Shown piece after piece: positions 7,949 to 16,191 of a stretch of DNA of 64,000 nucleotides (its first letter is position 1; each line of letters opens with the position of its first letter). This stretch comes from Acrocarpospora pleiomorpha (GTDB lineage: Bacteria; Actinomycetota; Actinomycetes; Streptosporangiales; Streptosporangiaceae): assembly GCF_009687885.1 (NCBI RefSeq), contig NZ_BLAF01000004.1:309260-373259 (forward strand), given 5' to 3'. Both the position numbers and the translations under genes were made by a program. The notes under the pieces were generated by a model, which did not search any database, was not told the DNA's origin, and was given only the letters and a program-made list of their open reading frames with translations.

Positions 7949-8953
7949 GTGTTGATCGGTGATGTGGCACGACAGTCGGGGGTCAGCGCCCGCATGCTCA
8001 GGCATTACGACTCGCTCGGCCTGGTGCGGCCAACGGGTCGTACCGACGCAGGCTATCGGGAGTATTCCAGCGAGGACATCCGGCGGATCTTCCATATCGA
8101 GATCCTTCGGTCGTTGGGGCTGTCGTTGCGTGAAGTCGGGCGCGCGCTCGATGATCCCGGCTTCACGCCCTCACAGCTCGTCGACGACCTCATCGGCCAG
8201 ACGCGAGAACGCATCGCAAGTGAGACGGAACTGCTCACGCGACTGCGTCGGATCGGTGCCGCGGAACCTGCCAGCTGGGAGGACGTCCTCCAGATCGTCG
8301 CACTCCTCCAGGCGTTGGGGTCGAAGAGCGCTGGGAAGCGCCAGCGCGCGGCCTTGTCCTCAGTTGAGGAGGTTGCGGTGCCGGTGGAGGCACTGGTGGA
8401 GGCGGCGCTGAGCGAGTCGGACCCGAACGTCGCCGGAGCCCTTCGATGGGCTTTGGCGCAATCGGGCGACGACGGATTGGCGCTACTGGCCGAGGGCCTC
8501 GGCTCACCAGAAGCCGAGGTGCGGAAACGCGCCGTCCAGTCCATCGCTGAGATTCCCAGCGGTGAGGCGACCGCACTGCTGCGGGACGCCCTCGCCAACC
8601 CCGACATCGTGGTCCGCAGGTACGCGGCTCTGGCGCTCGGGGCACGTGAAGTGGCCGACGCGGTCCCGACGCTCATCGACATGGTCGTCGAGGGGACGAA
8701 TGACGTCGATGCGGCCGACGCGCTCAGCGCGCTGGCGAGTCGTCCCGCGTTGGCCGATCAGATCGCTACCAGGCTCGTTGACCGCCTCGCCCACGGCACC
8801 GTCGAATCCTCCGCACGTCGACGGCTGGCACAGGCGCTCGCGGATATCCCGGGAATCACAGCGTCACGTGCCCTCGCGGATCTGTCACAGGACGAAGACC
8901 GTGCCGTTGCGCTTACTGCGACATACATTCTCGGGATACGCGACGCACGATAA
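7949..8953 (+). CDS. MerR family regulator with C-terminal HEAT repeats
   Basis: Residues 1-75 are a classic MerR winged helix (MLIGDVARQSGVSARMLRHY) followed by the dimerisation helix. Instead of a metal-binding tail, the remaining ~220 residues are HEAT repeats like those of the preceding gene. GTG start at 7949 has AGGAGGGGG just upstream. MerR proteins activate promoters with 19-20 bp spacers by unwinding DNA, matching the promoter at 7223-7265. No Cys/His metal site is evident, so a small molecule or protein signal is more likely. It converges on the VanX-like gene 8 bp away. Confidence 0.9.
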   Translation: MLIGDVARQSGVSARMLRHYDSLGLVRPTGRTDAGYREYSSEDIRRIFHIEILRSLGLSLREVGRALDDPGFTPSQLVDDLIGQTRERIASETELLTRLRRIGAAEPASWEDVLQIVALLQALGSKSAGKRQRAALSSVEEVAVPVEALVEAALSESDPNVAGALRWALAQSGDDGLALLAEGLGSPEAEVRKRAVQSIAEIPSGEATALLRDALANPDIVVRRYAALALGAREVADAVPTLIDMVVEGTNDVDAADALSALASRPALADQIATRLVDRLAHGTVESSARRRLAQALADIPGITASRALADLSQDEDRAVALTATYILGIRDAR

Positions 8954-8961
8954 ATCAGCGT

Positions 8962-9618
8962 TCACACGTGCATGGCGACCGGGCCGTAGCGGGCATGGGG
9001 GGCTCCCATGACGAATGCCCAGTACCGGTCGCCGTACGACCAGTGCCACCACTCCGTGGGATAGTTCACGAATCCCGTCGCCGTCATGGCGGCGGTCAGG
9101 ATCCGCCGGTTGCCCCGTGCCTCCGCCGAGATCCCCGGCGCGTCCATGTAGCACTCTTCGCCGTACTCCGGAGGCGTGGCGTTGACCTCCGTGCCCATCG
9201 GCAGCTCGGTTCCGTCCACCGTGCACAGCGTGACGTCGACCGCTCCGCCGGCCACGTGGGGCGCCACCTCGGGTGGTGAGACGTACTTGCTCGCCTCGGC
9301 GCGCAGCCGCTCCCGCGTCCATTCGGGGTGGACGCGCCCCATCCTGGCCTGGCAGTCGGCGAAATAGCGTTCCTGGAGCGCGTAGGGCCGGTACGCCTCC
9401 ACGAGCAGCAGCCGGAGCCCCCGGGGAAGCAGGGTCTGCGCGCCCGTCAGGCGGTCGGCGACGCTGAGCCGGACGTGCGCGTAGGCGCCCGCTGGGTCGG
9501 CCAGCCGCGAGTCCACTCGGATGACGTTATCGTCGCGGAGGTCGGCGAGAGGCTCGTCGCACTCCTTCATCGGCATCGCGGCGACGCGCGGATCGGACAG
9601 AAGCACGTGCTGCGCCAT
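8962..9618 (-). CDS. VanX-type D-alanyl-D-alanine dipeptidase
   Basis: The 218-residue zinc dipeptidase carries the VanX/DdpX signature: the Arg of VEAYRP, His and Asp ligands in PHVAGGAVDV, and Glu plus His in TEWWHWSYGD. The usual Ser of SxHxxGxA is Pro here. It hydrolyses D-Ala-D-Ala dipeptides, which in glycopeptide resistance removes the normal peptidoglycan precursor. The start at 9618 has TTGGAGAG upstream; a longer frame to 9666 lacks support. No signal peptide, so cytoplasmic. It neighbours secreted peptidoglycan hydrolases and lies ~9 kb from ddl-murF. Confidence 0.88.
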   Translation of the reverse strand: MAQHVLLSDPRVAAMPMKECDEPLADLRDDNVIRVDSRLADPAGAYAHVRLSVADRLTGAQTLLPRGLRLLLVEAYRPYALQERYFADCQARMGRVHPEWTRERLRAEASKYVSPPEVAPHVAGGAVDVTLCTVDGTELPMGTEVNATPPEYGEECYMDAPGISAEARGNRRILTAAMTATGFVNYPTEWWHWSYGDRYWAFVMGAPHARYGPVAMHV

Positions 9619-9832
9619 GGGACTCTCCAAGGGGCAGGCGACGGGATCCGACGCAGCATGGATCAACGCGCTACAAATCCGGTGTAATCGGCTCTACAGC
9701 GACAGCTCGTCGTACTCCCAAGGTCATTTGCATGGGCGTACCAGGCTCAATAGCCCACTACAGCGAAGTTGCAGCGGCGTCACCCACTCTCTCGGTGTCC
9801 GAATGAGAACGACCCCGAGATGAGGGATCAGT

Positions 9833-11227
9833 ATGAACGACATTCGCAGGCGGGTCGCCGCAGTCCTGGCCGCCACCACCGTCGCGGTCACGGGCCTCAC
9901 GGTCGTCATGACCGCTCCGGCCTTGGCGGTGAGCAGGAGCACGATCGTCTCCGTCGCCCAGGCCGAGCTGAACAACGGCACACGCAACCACGAGAGCCCG
10001 ATGGGCAGCGGCTGCAACTACTACACCGGCTTCTTCCGCCCCTGGAAGCCGGGCACCGGCTGCCCCAGCACGGGCGGCGTGCAGTGGCGCGACAGCGACT
10101 GGTGCGCCGACTTCTCCAAGTACGTCTGGCGCAAGGCGGGCGTGAAGTACGCCGACATTCCCGAGGGGAGCAGCGGCGCCCTCACCGGATGGGCCTACTC
10201 GTTCAGGGACTACGGAACCAGAAACGGGACCTGGCACACCCGGGGCAGCGGCTACACCCCGCAGCCGGGTGACGCGGTCGTCTTCGACTGGGACCAGAGC
10301 GGCGACATCGACCACGTCGGCATCGTCACGAGTGCCAACGGCTCCACCGTCTACACGATCGAGGGCAACAGCGGGGACAGGATCCAGGCCAACTCGTACT
10401 CCCGGTCGAACATCGACATCGTCGGCTACAGCGCCCCGGTCGACGGCACGTCAACCCCGGAGACACCCCCGGACGGCCGGGACTCGACGGGCTACTACAA
10501 CCCGGCCGACGGCACCTTCCACCTGCGCAACGTGCTCGGCGACGGCGCTTCCAGCTACGCCTGGGGCACCAACCTGGAGACCCTTCCGAACGCGCTGGTC
10601 CTGACCGGCGACTGGAACGGCGACGGCAAGGACTCTACGGGTTACTACAACCCGGCCGACGGTACCTTCCACCTGCGTAACACGCTGGACGACGGCGGGT
10701 CCAACACCGCCTGGGACACCTCGCTGGAGACTCTCCCGAACGCGGTGGTCCTGACGGGTGACTGGAACGGGGATGGTAAGGACTCCTTCGGCTACTACAA
10801 CCCGGCGGACGGTACCTTCCATCTGCGCAACGCGCACAACGACGGGTCCTCCGACTACGCGTGGGGGACCGCGCTGGAGACTGTGCCGGACGCGGTGGTG
10901 CTGGTGGGTGACTGGAACGGAGACGGCAAGGACTCGCTCGGCTACTACAACCCGGCTGACGGAACCTTCCACCTGCGCAACGCCTTGAACGACGGCTCCT
11001 CCGACTACGCCTGGGGCACCGCCCTGGAAACCGTCCCCGACGCGGTGATCCTGACCGGCGACTGGAACGGCGACGGCAAGGACTCCGTCGGCTACTACGA
11101 CACCCGCGACGGCACCTTCCACCTGCGCAACGCCCTGGACGAGGGCGCCTCCGACTACGCCTGGGGCACCGACCTGGAGACCGTGCCCGGCGCGGTGATC
11201 CTGACCGGCGACTGGAACGGCGCCTGA
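9833..11227 (+). CDS. Secreted CHAP-domain peptidoglycan amidase/peptidase with five 50-residue repeats
   Basis: A signal peptide (RRR followed by a hydrophobic run, cleavage likely after APALA) precedes a CHAP domain. The domain has catalytic Cys in DWCADFSKYVW and His in GDIDHVGIVT, followed by the IEGNSGDRI strand. After a short Thr/Pro linker come five 50-residue repeats with the DWNGDGKDS motif, a calcium-loop-like, FG-GAP/VCBS-resembling unit. CHAP enzymes cleave peptidoglycan stem or cross-bridge peptides. GAGGGA precedes the ATG at 9833. The repeats probably bind the cell surface. 464 residues, secreted. Confidence 0.9.
   Translation: MNDIRRRVAAVLAATTVAVTGLTVVMTAPALAVSRSTIVSVAQAELNNGTRNHESPMGSGCNYYTGFFRPWKPGTGCPSTGGVQWRDSDWCADFSKYVWRKAGVKYADIPEGSSGALTGWAYSFRDYGTRNGTWHTRGSGYTPQPGDAVVFDWDQSGDIDHVGIVTSANGSTVYTIEGNSGDRIQANSYSRSNIDIVGYSAPVDGTSTPETPPDGRDSTGYYNPADGTFHLRNVLGDGASSYAWGTNLETLPNALVLTGDWNGDGKDSTGYYNPADGTFHLRNTLDDGGSNTAWDTSLETLPNAVVLTGDWNGDGKDSFGYYNPADGTFHLRNAHNDGSSDYAWGTALETVPDAVVLVGDWNGDGKDSLGYYNPADGTFHLRNALNDGSSDYAWGTALETVPDAVILTGDWNGDGKDSVGYYDTRDGTFHLRNALDEGASDYAWGTDLETVPGAVILTGDWNGA
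10481..11227 (+). repeat. Five 150-bp tandem repeats in the CHAP gene
   Basis: Units begin at 10481, 10631, 10781, 10931 and 11081, with an exact 150-bp period and no indels. Each encodes a 50-residue unit starting at Asp-Ser/Arg-Asp before GYYNPADGTFHLRN. Homologous to the array at 11922-12668. Confidence 0.95.
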
Positions 11228-11243
11228 GCCACAACTCCGTAAA

Positions 11244-11283
11244 CCGGCCCGCTCTCGACCGGGCGGGCCGGCCCTCTTTCCCC
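11244..11283 (+). terminator. Hairpin terminator between the two secreted-protein genes
   Basis: Perfect 9-bp arms CCGGCCCGC (11244-11252) and GCGGGCCGG (11263-11271) are followed by a pyrimidine-rich tail (CCCTCTTTCCCC). This fits an intrinsic terminator for the CHAP gene. Confidence 0.7.
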
Positions 11284-11306
11284 TTCAACTCCCCATGGAG
11301 CATCTG

Positions 11307-12668
11307 ATGAAAGCCCTTCGCGCCGCCCTCACCGCCCTGACGCTCACCGCGGTGACCGGACTCTCCGCCGCTCCCGCCCACGCCGACCCCGAGCCGACCA
11401 TTCAGGCGGACGCCGCCTACTCCACCACCGCGTGCGACCCCAGGGGCGTCACCTCGTCAGACAACAGCCTGGCCGCGACGCTCAACGGCAAACTGACCAA
11501 GAAAATGCGCGGAGCCATGACCGGCTACCGCGTCTCGTGCGCCCGCATGGTCGTCAACACCGTACGGAATCTGGGCCTGCACTCGCGGGCGGCCGTCATC
11601 GCCATCACCACCGTCATCGTCGAGTCGGCCATCCAGAACATCGACCAGGAGTACGACCACGACAGCCTCGGCCTGTTCCAGCAGCGCGGCACCTGGGGGA
11701 GCAGGGCGCAGCGGCTCGACCCCGTGTGGGCCACCACCGCGTTCATCAACAAGATGAAGCGGGTGTACCCGAACAACGCCTGGATGACCACCCCGATCGG
11801 CGAGGTGTGTCAGGGCGTTCAAGTATCGGCATACCCCGCGAAATACCCGCCCGAGGTCAGCGACGCGCAGATCATCGTCAACCACTTATGGCAGCCAGCG
11901 CCGACGCCGACGCACGGCCGGGACTCGACGGGTTATTACAACCCCGCCGACGGCACCTTCCACCTGCGCAACGTGCTTGGCGACGGTACTTCCAACTATG
12001 CCTGGGGGACCAGCCTGGAGACTCTCCCAAACGCGCTGGTCCTGACCGGCGACTGGAATGGGGACGGCAAGGACTCGATGGGTTACTACAACCCGGCCGA
12101 CGGAACCTTCCACCTGCGTAACACGCTGGACGACGGCGGGTCCAACACCGCCTGGGACACCTCGCTGGAGACGCTGCCGGACGCGGTGGTGCTGACGGGT
12201 GACTGGAACGGCGACGGCAAGGACTCCTTCGGCTACTACAACCCCGCGGACGGAACCTTCCACCTGCGCAACGCGCACAACGACGGCTCCTCCGACTACG
12301 CCTGGGGGACCGCGCTGGAGACTGTGCCGGACGCGGTGGTGCTGGTGGGTGACTGGAACGGCGACGGCAAGGACTCGCTCGGCTACTACAACCCGGCCGA
12401 CGGCACCTTCCACCTGCGCAACGCCTTGAACGACGGCTCCTCCGACTACGCCTGGGGCACCTCGCTGGAGACGCTGCCGGACGCGGTGGTGCTGACGGGT
12501 GACTGGAACGGCGACGGCAAGGACTCGCTCGGCTACTACAACCCGGCCGACGGCACCTACCACCTCCGTGACACCTTGGATGACGGCGGGTCCGACTACG
12601 CCTGGGGCACCGCCCTGGAGACCGTGCCCGGCGCGGTCATCCTGACCGGCGACTGGAACGGCTCCTGA
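11307..12668 (+). CDS. Secreted lysozyme-fold (transglycosylase-like) protein with five 50-residue repeats
   Basis: A signal peptide ends near AAPAHA. A ~150-residue domain follows with VNTVRNLGLHSRAAVIAITT and SLGLFQQRGTWG. This pattern is common in actinobacterial transglycosylase-like proteins, in which GLFQQR lines the glycan groove. The Glu of TVIVESAIQN is the likely catalytic acid. The C-terminal half repeats the 50-residue DWNGDGKDS unit five times, nearly identical to the upstream CHAP protein. I chose ATG 11307 because GGAG lies 6 nt upstream; ATG 11295 is an alternative. It probably works with the CHAP enzyme in cell-wall turnover. Confidence 0.82.
   Translation: MKALRAALTALTLTAVTGLSAAPAHADPEPTIQADAAYSTTACDPRGVTSSDNSLAATLNGKLTKKMRGAMTGYRVSCARMVVNTVRNLGLHSRAAVIAITTVIVESAIQNIDQEYDHDSLGLFQQRGTWGSRAQRLDPVWATTAFINKMKRVYPNNAWMTTPIGEVCQGVQVSAYPAKYPPEVSDAQIIVNHLWQPAPTPTHGRDSTGYYNPADGTFHLRNVLGDGTSNYAWGTSLETLPNALVLTGDWNGDGKDSMGYYNPADGTFHLRNTLDDGGSNTAWDTSLETLPDAVVLTGDWNGDGKDSFGYYNPADGTFHLRNAHNDGSSDYAWGTALETVPDAVVLVGDWNGDGKDSLGYYNPADGTFHLRNALNDGSSDYAWGTSLETLPDAVVLTGDWNGDGKDSLGYYNPADGTYHLRDTLDDGGSDYAWGTALETVPGAVILTGDWNGS
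11922..12668 (+). repeat. Five 150-bp tandem repeats in the lysozyme-like gene
   Basis: Units begin at 11922, 12072, 12222, 12372 and 12522 with an exact 150-bp period. Units 2-4 are almost identical at DNA level to units 2-4 of the CHAP gene, suggesting recent duplication or gene conversion. Confidence 0.95.
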
Positions 12669-12737
12669 CGAAGCGGCCGAGGAGAAGGCATGGCGCCCGG
12701 GAGCCCATCCCGGCCGCTGTGCCTTCCCGCGTGCCGG

Positions 12738-12875
12738 CGCGACGCCATCAGGGGTTTTCTGATCGACTTCGGCATCGCGAAGGCGTTGGATCCGACCACG
12801 CCGGCGTCGGGGCCGATCATCTACATGTCAAGCGCGTCGGATCCTCGGGCGTCAGGGACAGGCACCACGAGATGA
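12738..12875 (+). pseudogene. Stump of a Ser/Thr protein kinase
   Basis: In one frame the sequence reads RGFLIDFGIAKALD followed by GPIIYMS. This matches subdomains VII-VIII (DFG loop and the GT.xYMSPE activation segment) of bacterial PknB-type kinases. The catalytic loop upstream and everything downstream are absent and the YMSPE motif is degenerate, so only ~40 residues of kinase ancestry remain. Confidence 0.5.
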
Positions 12876-12882
12876 TGCTCCT

Positions 12883-13609
12883 ATGGCGGATGTGGTTTTC
12901 TTCGATCTGGACGGCACCCTGGTCGATCATCGAGGCGCGGTCTTGGAAACGATCGGGCAGATCGTCCAGGCCGCGCCGAACGCGACGGCTCCACCGGAGG
13001 AGCTGGTGGCGTTGTGGTGGACGCTGGAGGGGCGGCACATGCGGGAATACCTGGCTGGTCAGTGCTCCTTCGCTGAGCAACGCCGACGCAGGCTCCGGTC
13101 CTTCCTGCCCATGCTCGGCGAGCCGGTTCCTGAAAGTCCCGGCCTTCTGGACGCCTGGTTCGCCGAGCGCTACCGAGGAGTCCTGGCGGAGCTATCCCGA
13201 TGTCCAGCCATGCCTGGAGACCCTGAAACGGCGTCCCCGAGGACCGCGTCTGGCCGTTCTCACCAACGGGGACCCCGATCAGCAGCGCGCCAAGCTCGCC
13301 CGCTTCGGTCTCCTCGAATACTTCGAAGCCGTCCTGACCCCGACCGAACTCGGTGCGGCCAAGCCCGACTCCGCCGCCTTCGCCACCGCCTGCCGGCGGA
13401 TGCGGACGGACCCCGCGCAGGCGGTCAACGTGGGCGACATGCTGGAAGGCGACGCGAACGCGGCCACCCTCGCCGGGCTCACCGGCATCTGGCTGGACCG
13501 CGGCATCGACTTCATCACCGGTGGACCACCACCAACGGCAGACGAAACGGTGCTCCGCATCGAACGGCTGACCGACCTCCCCGACCAACTATCACGCACG
13601 AACGCCTGA
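12883..13609 (+). pseudogene. HAD-superfamily hydrolase, interrupted by a 1-nt frameshift
   Basis: The N-terminal part starts at ATG 12883 with the nucleophile motif FFDLDGTLVD. After AWFAERY (about 13173) the family sequence continues in the +1 frame as EESWRSYPDV, then LAVLTNGD (motif II), GAAKPD (motif III Lys) and VGDMLEGDANAA (motif IV). Joined, the product would be ~240 residues, normal for a phosphoglycolate-phosphatase-like HAD enzyme. One extra C near 13173-13174 explains the shift. All catalytic motifs survive, so this is either a very recent mutation or a base-calling error. Confidence 0.8.
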
Positions 13610-13649
13610 CCAGCTCTCACGGCCGCCGACCCCCCCGCCTGCGGGGCGA

Positions 13650-14249
13650 TCAGTCTTTGAGCCAGACTCTCAGCGGTCCGATCGCGGTGAAGCCCTCAGG
13701 CGCTTCGTCTTCGTAGCCGACGAGGTCGCGGCCAGGGTGGAGCCGGGCGGCCATGGCGACGATGCCCGGCCAGGGGTCATCGCCGGAGACGTTGGAGACG
13801 CCGACGACACTGTCGCTTGTGTTGAGCGCCGCGCTGTTGCCGCTGGTGTCGCGCAGCAGGGTGATCGTGTCGTCGGCGATCAGGTCCGGGCGGAAGACTC
13901 CCTCGGGAAGGATCCGCGGATCGGTCACCACCTGCCACTCCTCACCCGGTGTGCCTGCCCGGCGGTGAATCCATCGGGCTTCGAAGAGCACCGTGAACCC
14001 GGCGGCCGACAGGTCGAGGGTGGCGAAGCTGTCCTTCACCGAGGCGCCCGAACCCGTGTCGATGCCGTCGAGCACGTCCGTGACGGTCGCGTCCGGGGTC
14101 AGCGAGATGGCGTCCGGATAGTGCATCGGGGTCCTGGCCGGGTTGGTCCACGCGCGCTCGCCGAATCTGCCGGGCAGCCCGTGTGACACGCACACCGCCT
14201 CACACCAGACGGCATTGTTACGAACCGCTTCGAGCAGTCGGGGATGCAT
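13650..14249 (-). CDS. Conserved actinobacterial protein of unknown function
   Basis: The 199-residue soluble protein has the recognisable core NNAVWCEAVCVSHGLPG, YPDAISLTP and SVKDSFATLDLSAAGF. I associate this pattern with an uncharacterised actinomycete family. AGGAG lies 6-10 nt before the ATG at 14249. No signal peptide or membrane segment. It is convergent with the HAD pseudogene and divergent from the nitronate monooxygenase. I do not assign a function. Confidence 0.7.
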   Translation of the reverse strand: MHPRLLEAVRNNAVWCEAVCVSHGLPGRFGERAWTNPARTPMHYPDAISLTPDATVTDVLDGIDTGSGASVKDSFATLDLSAAGFTVLFEARWIHRRAGTPGEEWQVVTDPRILPEGVFRPDLIADDTITLLRDTSGNSAALNTSDSVVGVSNVSGDDPWPGIVAMAARLHPGRDLVGYEDEAPEGFTAIGPLRVWLKD

Positions 14250-14402
14250 GGTCGGCTCCTGTGCTGGCTGGGTTCGCGGCTGCGTACCAATGAGCAAGGA
14301 TCGCAGTGGGGTTCGCCGGGTCAAGATTCTCCGTACCGGCGCGGCCATCCAGATCGGCAGGGGGCGGGCTCAGCCGCTGGTCAGGCCGTGACCGTTAGGG
14401 TG

Positions 14403-15419
14403 ATGGTTGTGGATCTTCAGAGCCTGCGCTATCCGATCATCCAGGCCCCGATGGCGGGTGGTCCGTCCACGCCCGAATTGGCGGCGGCGGTGTCCGGGGC
14501 GGGCGGGCTGGGATTCCTGGCGGCCGGGTATAGGACCGTCGCGGAGTTGCGGGCCGACATCGCGGCGGTGCGGGCTCGTACGGAGGCTCCGTTCGGCGTC
14601 AACCTCTTCGTGCCCGGGACTGGCCCGCGTCCGGAGGAGACCGCGCTGGAGACCTACGCGGAGCGGCTGCGGCCCGACGCCGAACGGTACGGGGTGCGCT
14701 TGGGGGATCCCGTGGCCGACGACGACGGCTGGGCGGAGAAGCTCGCTCTGGTGGCCGGAGAACGGGTGCCGGTGGTGTCCTTCGTCTTCGGGTTGCCGGG
14801 CCGGGAGGTCGTCGAAGAGTTGCGGAGGGCCGGGGCGCTCGTGCTGGTGACGGTCACCACCCCGGCCGAGGCGGTCGCCGCGTGGGAGGGGGGTGCCGAC
14901 GCGCTGGTGGCCCAGGGGGTCGAGGCGGGCGGGCATCGGGGCGGGTTCACCGACGAGGGCGATCTCGGGCTGCTGGCCCTGCTGCGGCTGGTGGCGCGGC
15001 ACACGCCGCTTCCTGTGGTGGGCGCGGGAGGCGTCATGGACCACGCGGGAGTGGCCGCGGTCCTGGCCGCCGGCGCGGTCGCCGCCCAGCTGGGCACCGC
15101 TTTCCTGCTCTGCCCGGAGGCGGGCACGAGCCAGCCGTACCGGGCGGCGCTGGCGTCGGCGTCGGCCACCGCGCTGACCCGGGCCTTCACCGGGCGCCTG
15201 GCCCGGGGCTTGGTGAACCGGTTCCTGGCCGAGCATTCGGCGTACGCGCCCGCCGCCTATCCGCAAATCCACCGCCTGACCGCGCCGCTGCGCGCCGCCG
15301 CCCGCCGGGCGGGCGACGCCGAGATGATCAACCTGTGGGCGGGGCAGGGGTTCGCGCTCGCCCGGGACACGCCCGCCGCAGAGCTGGTCCGGGAGCTGGG
15401 GACCGGGCACACGCGCTGA
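14403..15419 (+). CDS. Nitronate monooxygenase family flavoprotein
   Basis: The ~338-residue TIM-barrel FMN protein of the nitronate monooxygenase/2-nitropropane dioxygenase family has YPIIQAPMAGG at the N-terminus, PFGVNLFVP, the QGVEAGGHRG segment carrying the conserved His, and the phosphate-binding VVGAGGVMD. Such enzymes oxidise alkyl nitronates such as propionate 3-nitronate, mainly detoxification. Start choice is uncertain: ATG 14403 is used, but GTG 14409 has better spacing from AGGG at 14397. It converges on gntR, ending 7 bp away. Confidence 0.88.
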   Translation: MVVDLQSLRYPIIQAPMAGGPSTPELAAAVSGAGGLGFLAAGYRTVAELRADIAAVRARTEAPFGVNLFVPGTGPRPEETALETYAERLRPDAERYGVRLGDPVADDDGWAEKLALVAGERVPVVSFVFGLPGREVVEELRRAGALVLVTVTTPAEAVAAWEGGADALVAQGVEAGGHRGGFTDEGDLGLLALLRLVARHTPLPVVGAGGVMDHAGVAAVLAAGAVAAQLGTAFLLCPEAGTSQPYRAALASASATALTRAFTGRLARGLVNRFLAEHSAYAPAAYPQIHRLTAPLRAAARRAGDAEMINLWAGQGFALARDTPAAELVRELGTGHTR

Positions 15420-15426
15420 CCACCTC

Positions 15427-16182
15427 TCAGCTGGTGGCGCCCCAGGTGAGAGAGAGGCCGGTGGCGGCGCGTTCGGTGCGGATCTCCATCATGCTGCCGA
15501 GGATGGTGGCATGGTCGGACACCATGGGCGTGGCGTCGAACGTGTAGGTGATCCGGGTGCTGACGAGCACGGGGCTGCCCTCCGGCTCGTGGAGATGGCG
15601 GGCGGCGGCGGGGTCGAGCAGGCCGGGCCGGACCACCTCGGACGCCCGGGCGACCGTCACTCCCGCGTCGGCGAGGGCCGTATAGAGGGAGACGGCGGTG
15701 AAGTCGCGGTCGCGGATCTGGTCGGCCACCGGCCGGCGGACCCAGGACACCTGGTGTACGGCGGGACGTCCCGCGAACTCGCGGACCCGCTCCAGCCGCA
15801 GGGCGGTGTCGCCGGGACGCAGCCGCAGCTCCGCGGCGATCCGGGCGGGGGCCCGGCGCACCGCCCGCCCGGCCACCGCGGTGCGCACGTCGTGGCCCTG
15901 TTTGCGCAGGTCGTCGACCAGGCTGCGGAGCGAGTCGAGCTGGTACGCCAGGTGGGCCGGGGCGACGAACGTGCCCCTGCCGGGCTGCTGCACGATCAGC
16001 CTCTCGTCGCTGAGCTGCCGCAACGCCTGGCGCAGCGTCATGAGGGTCACCTTGTAGAAGGCGCTCAGCTCCCGTTGCGGCGGCAGGGCCTCGCCGGGGG
16101 CGTAGTGTCCCGACCGGATCTTCGCGGCGAGGTCGGCGGCGATGGCGCGGTATCTCGCCTCGTGCCCGGCGTCGGGGATCAT
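15427..16182 (-). CDS. GntR/HutC family regulator with UTRA domain
   Basis: The 251-residue protein has an N-terminal winged helix (ALPPQRELSAFYKVTLMTLRQAL) and a C-terminal UTRA effector domain of the HutC subfamily. It starts 9 bp after trpA and its likely ribosome binding site (AGGAG) lies within the end of trpA, so it is the third gene of the trpB-trpA operon. It probably controls this operon through the GTTCTATAAC repeats upstream of trpB. The effector is unknown. Confidence 0.85.
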   Translation of the reverse strand: MIPDAGHEARYRAIAADLAAKIRSGHYAPGEALPPQRELSAFYKVTLMTLRQALRQLSDERLIVQQPGRGTFVAPAHLAYQLDSLRSLVDDLRKQGHDVRTAVAGRAVRRAPARIAAELRLRPGDTALRLERVREFAGRPAVHQVSWVRRPVADQIRDRDFTAVSLYTALADAGVTVARASEVVRPGLLDPAAARHLHEPEGSPVLVSTRITYTFDATPMVSDHATILGSMMEIRTERAATGLSLTWGATS

Positions 16183-16191
16183 CGTGGTGCG

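Noticed and set aside
9667-9832. c-di-AMP (ydaO) riboswitch upstream of the CHAP gene, common for actinobacterial wall hydrolases
   Set aside because: I could not find the characteristic conserved segments in this 166-bp leader.
10481-12668. CRISPR-like repeat array
   Set aside because: The 150-bp periodicity is coding, in frame, without spacers, and explained by 50-residue protein repeats.
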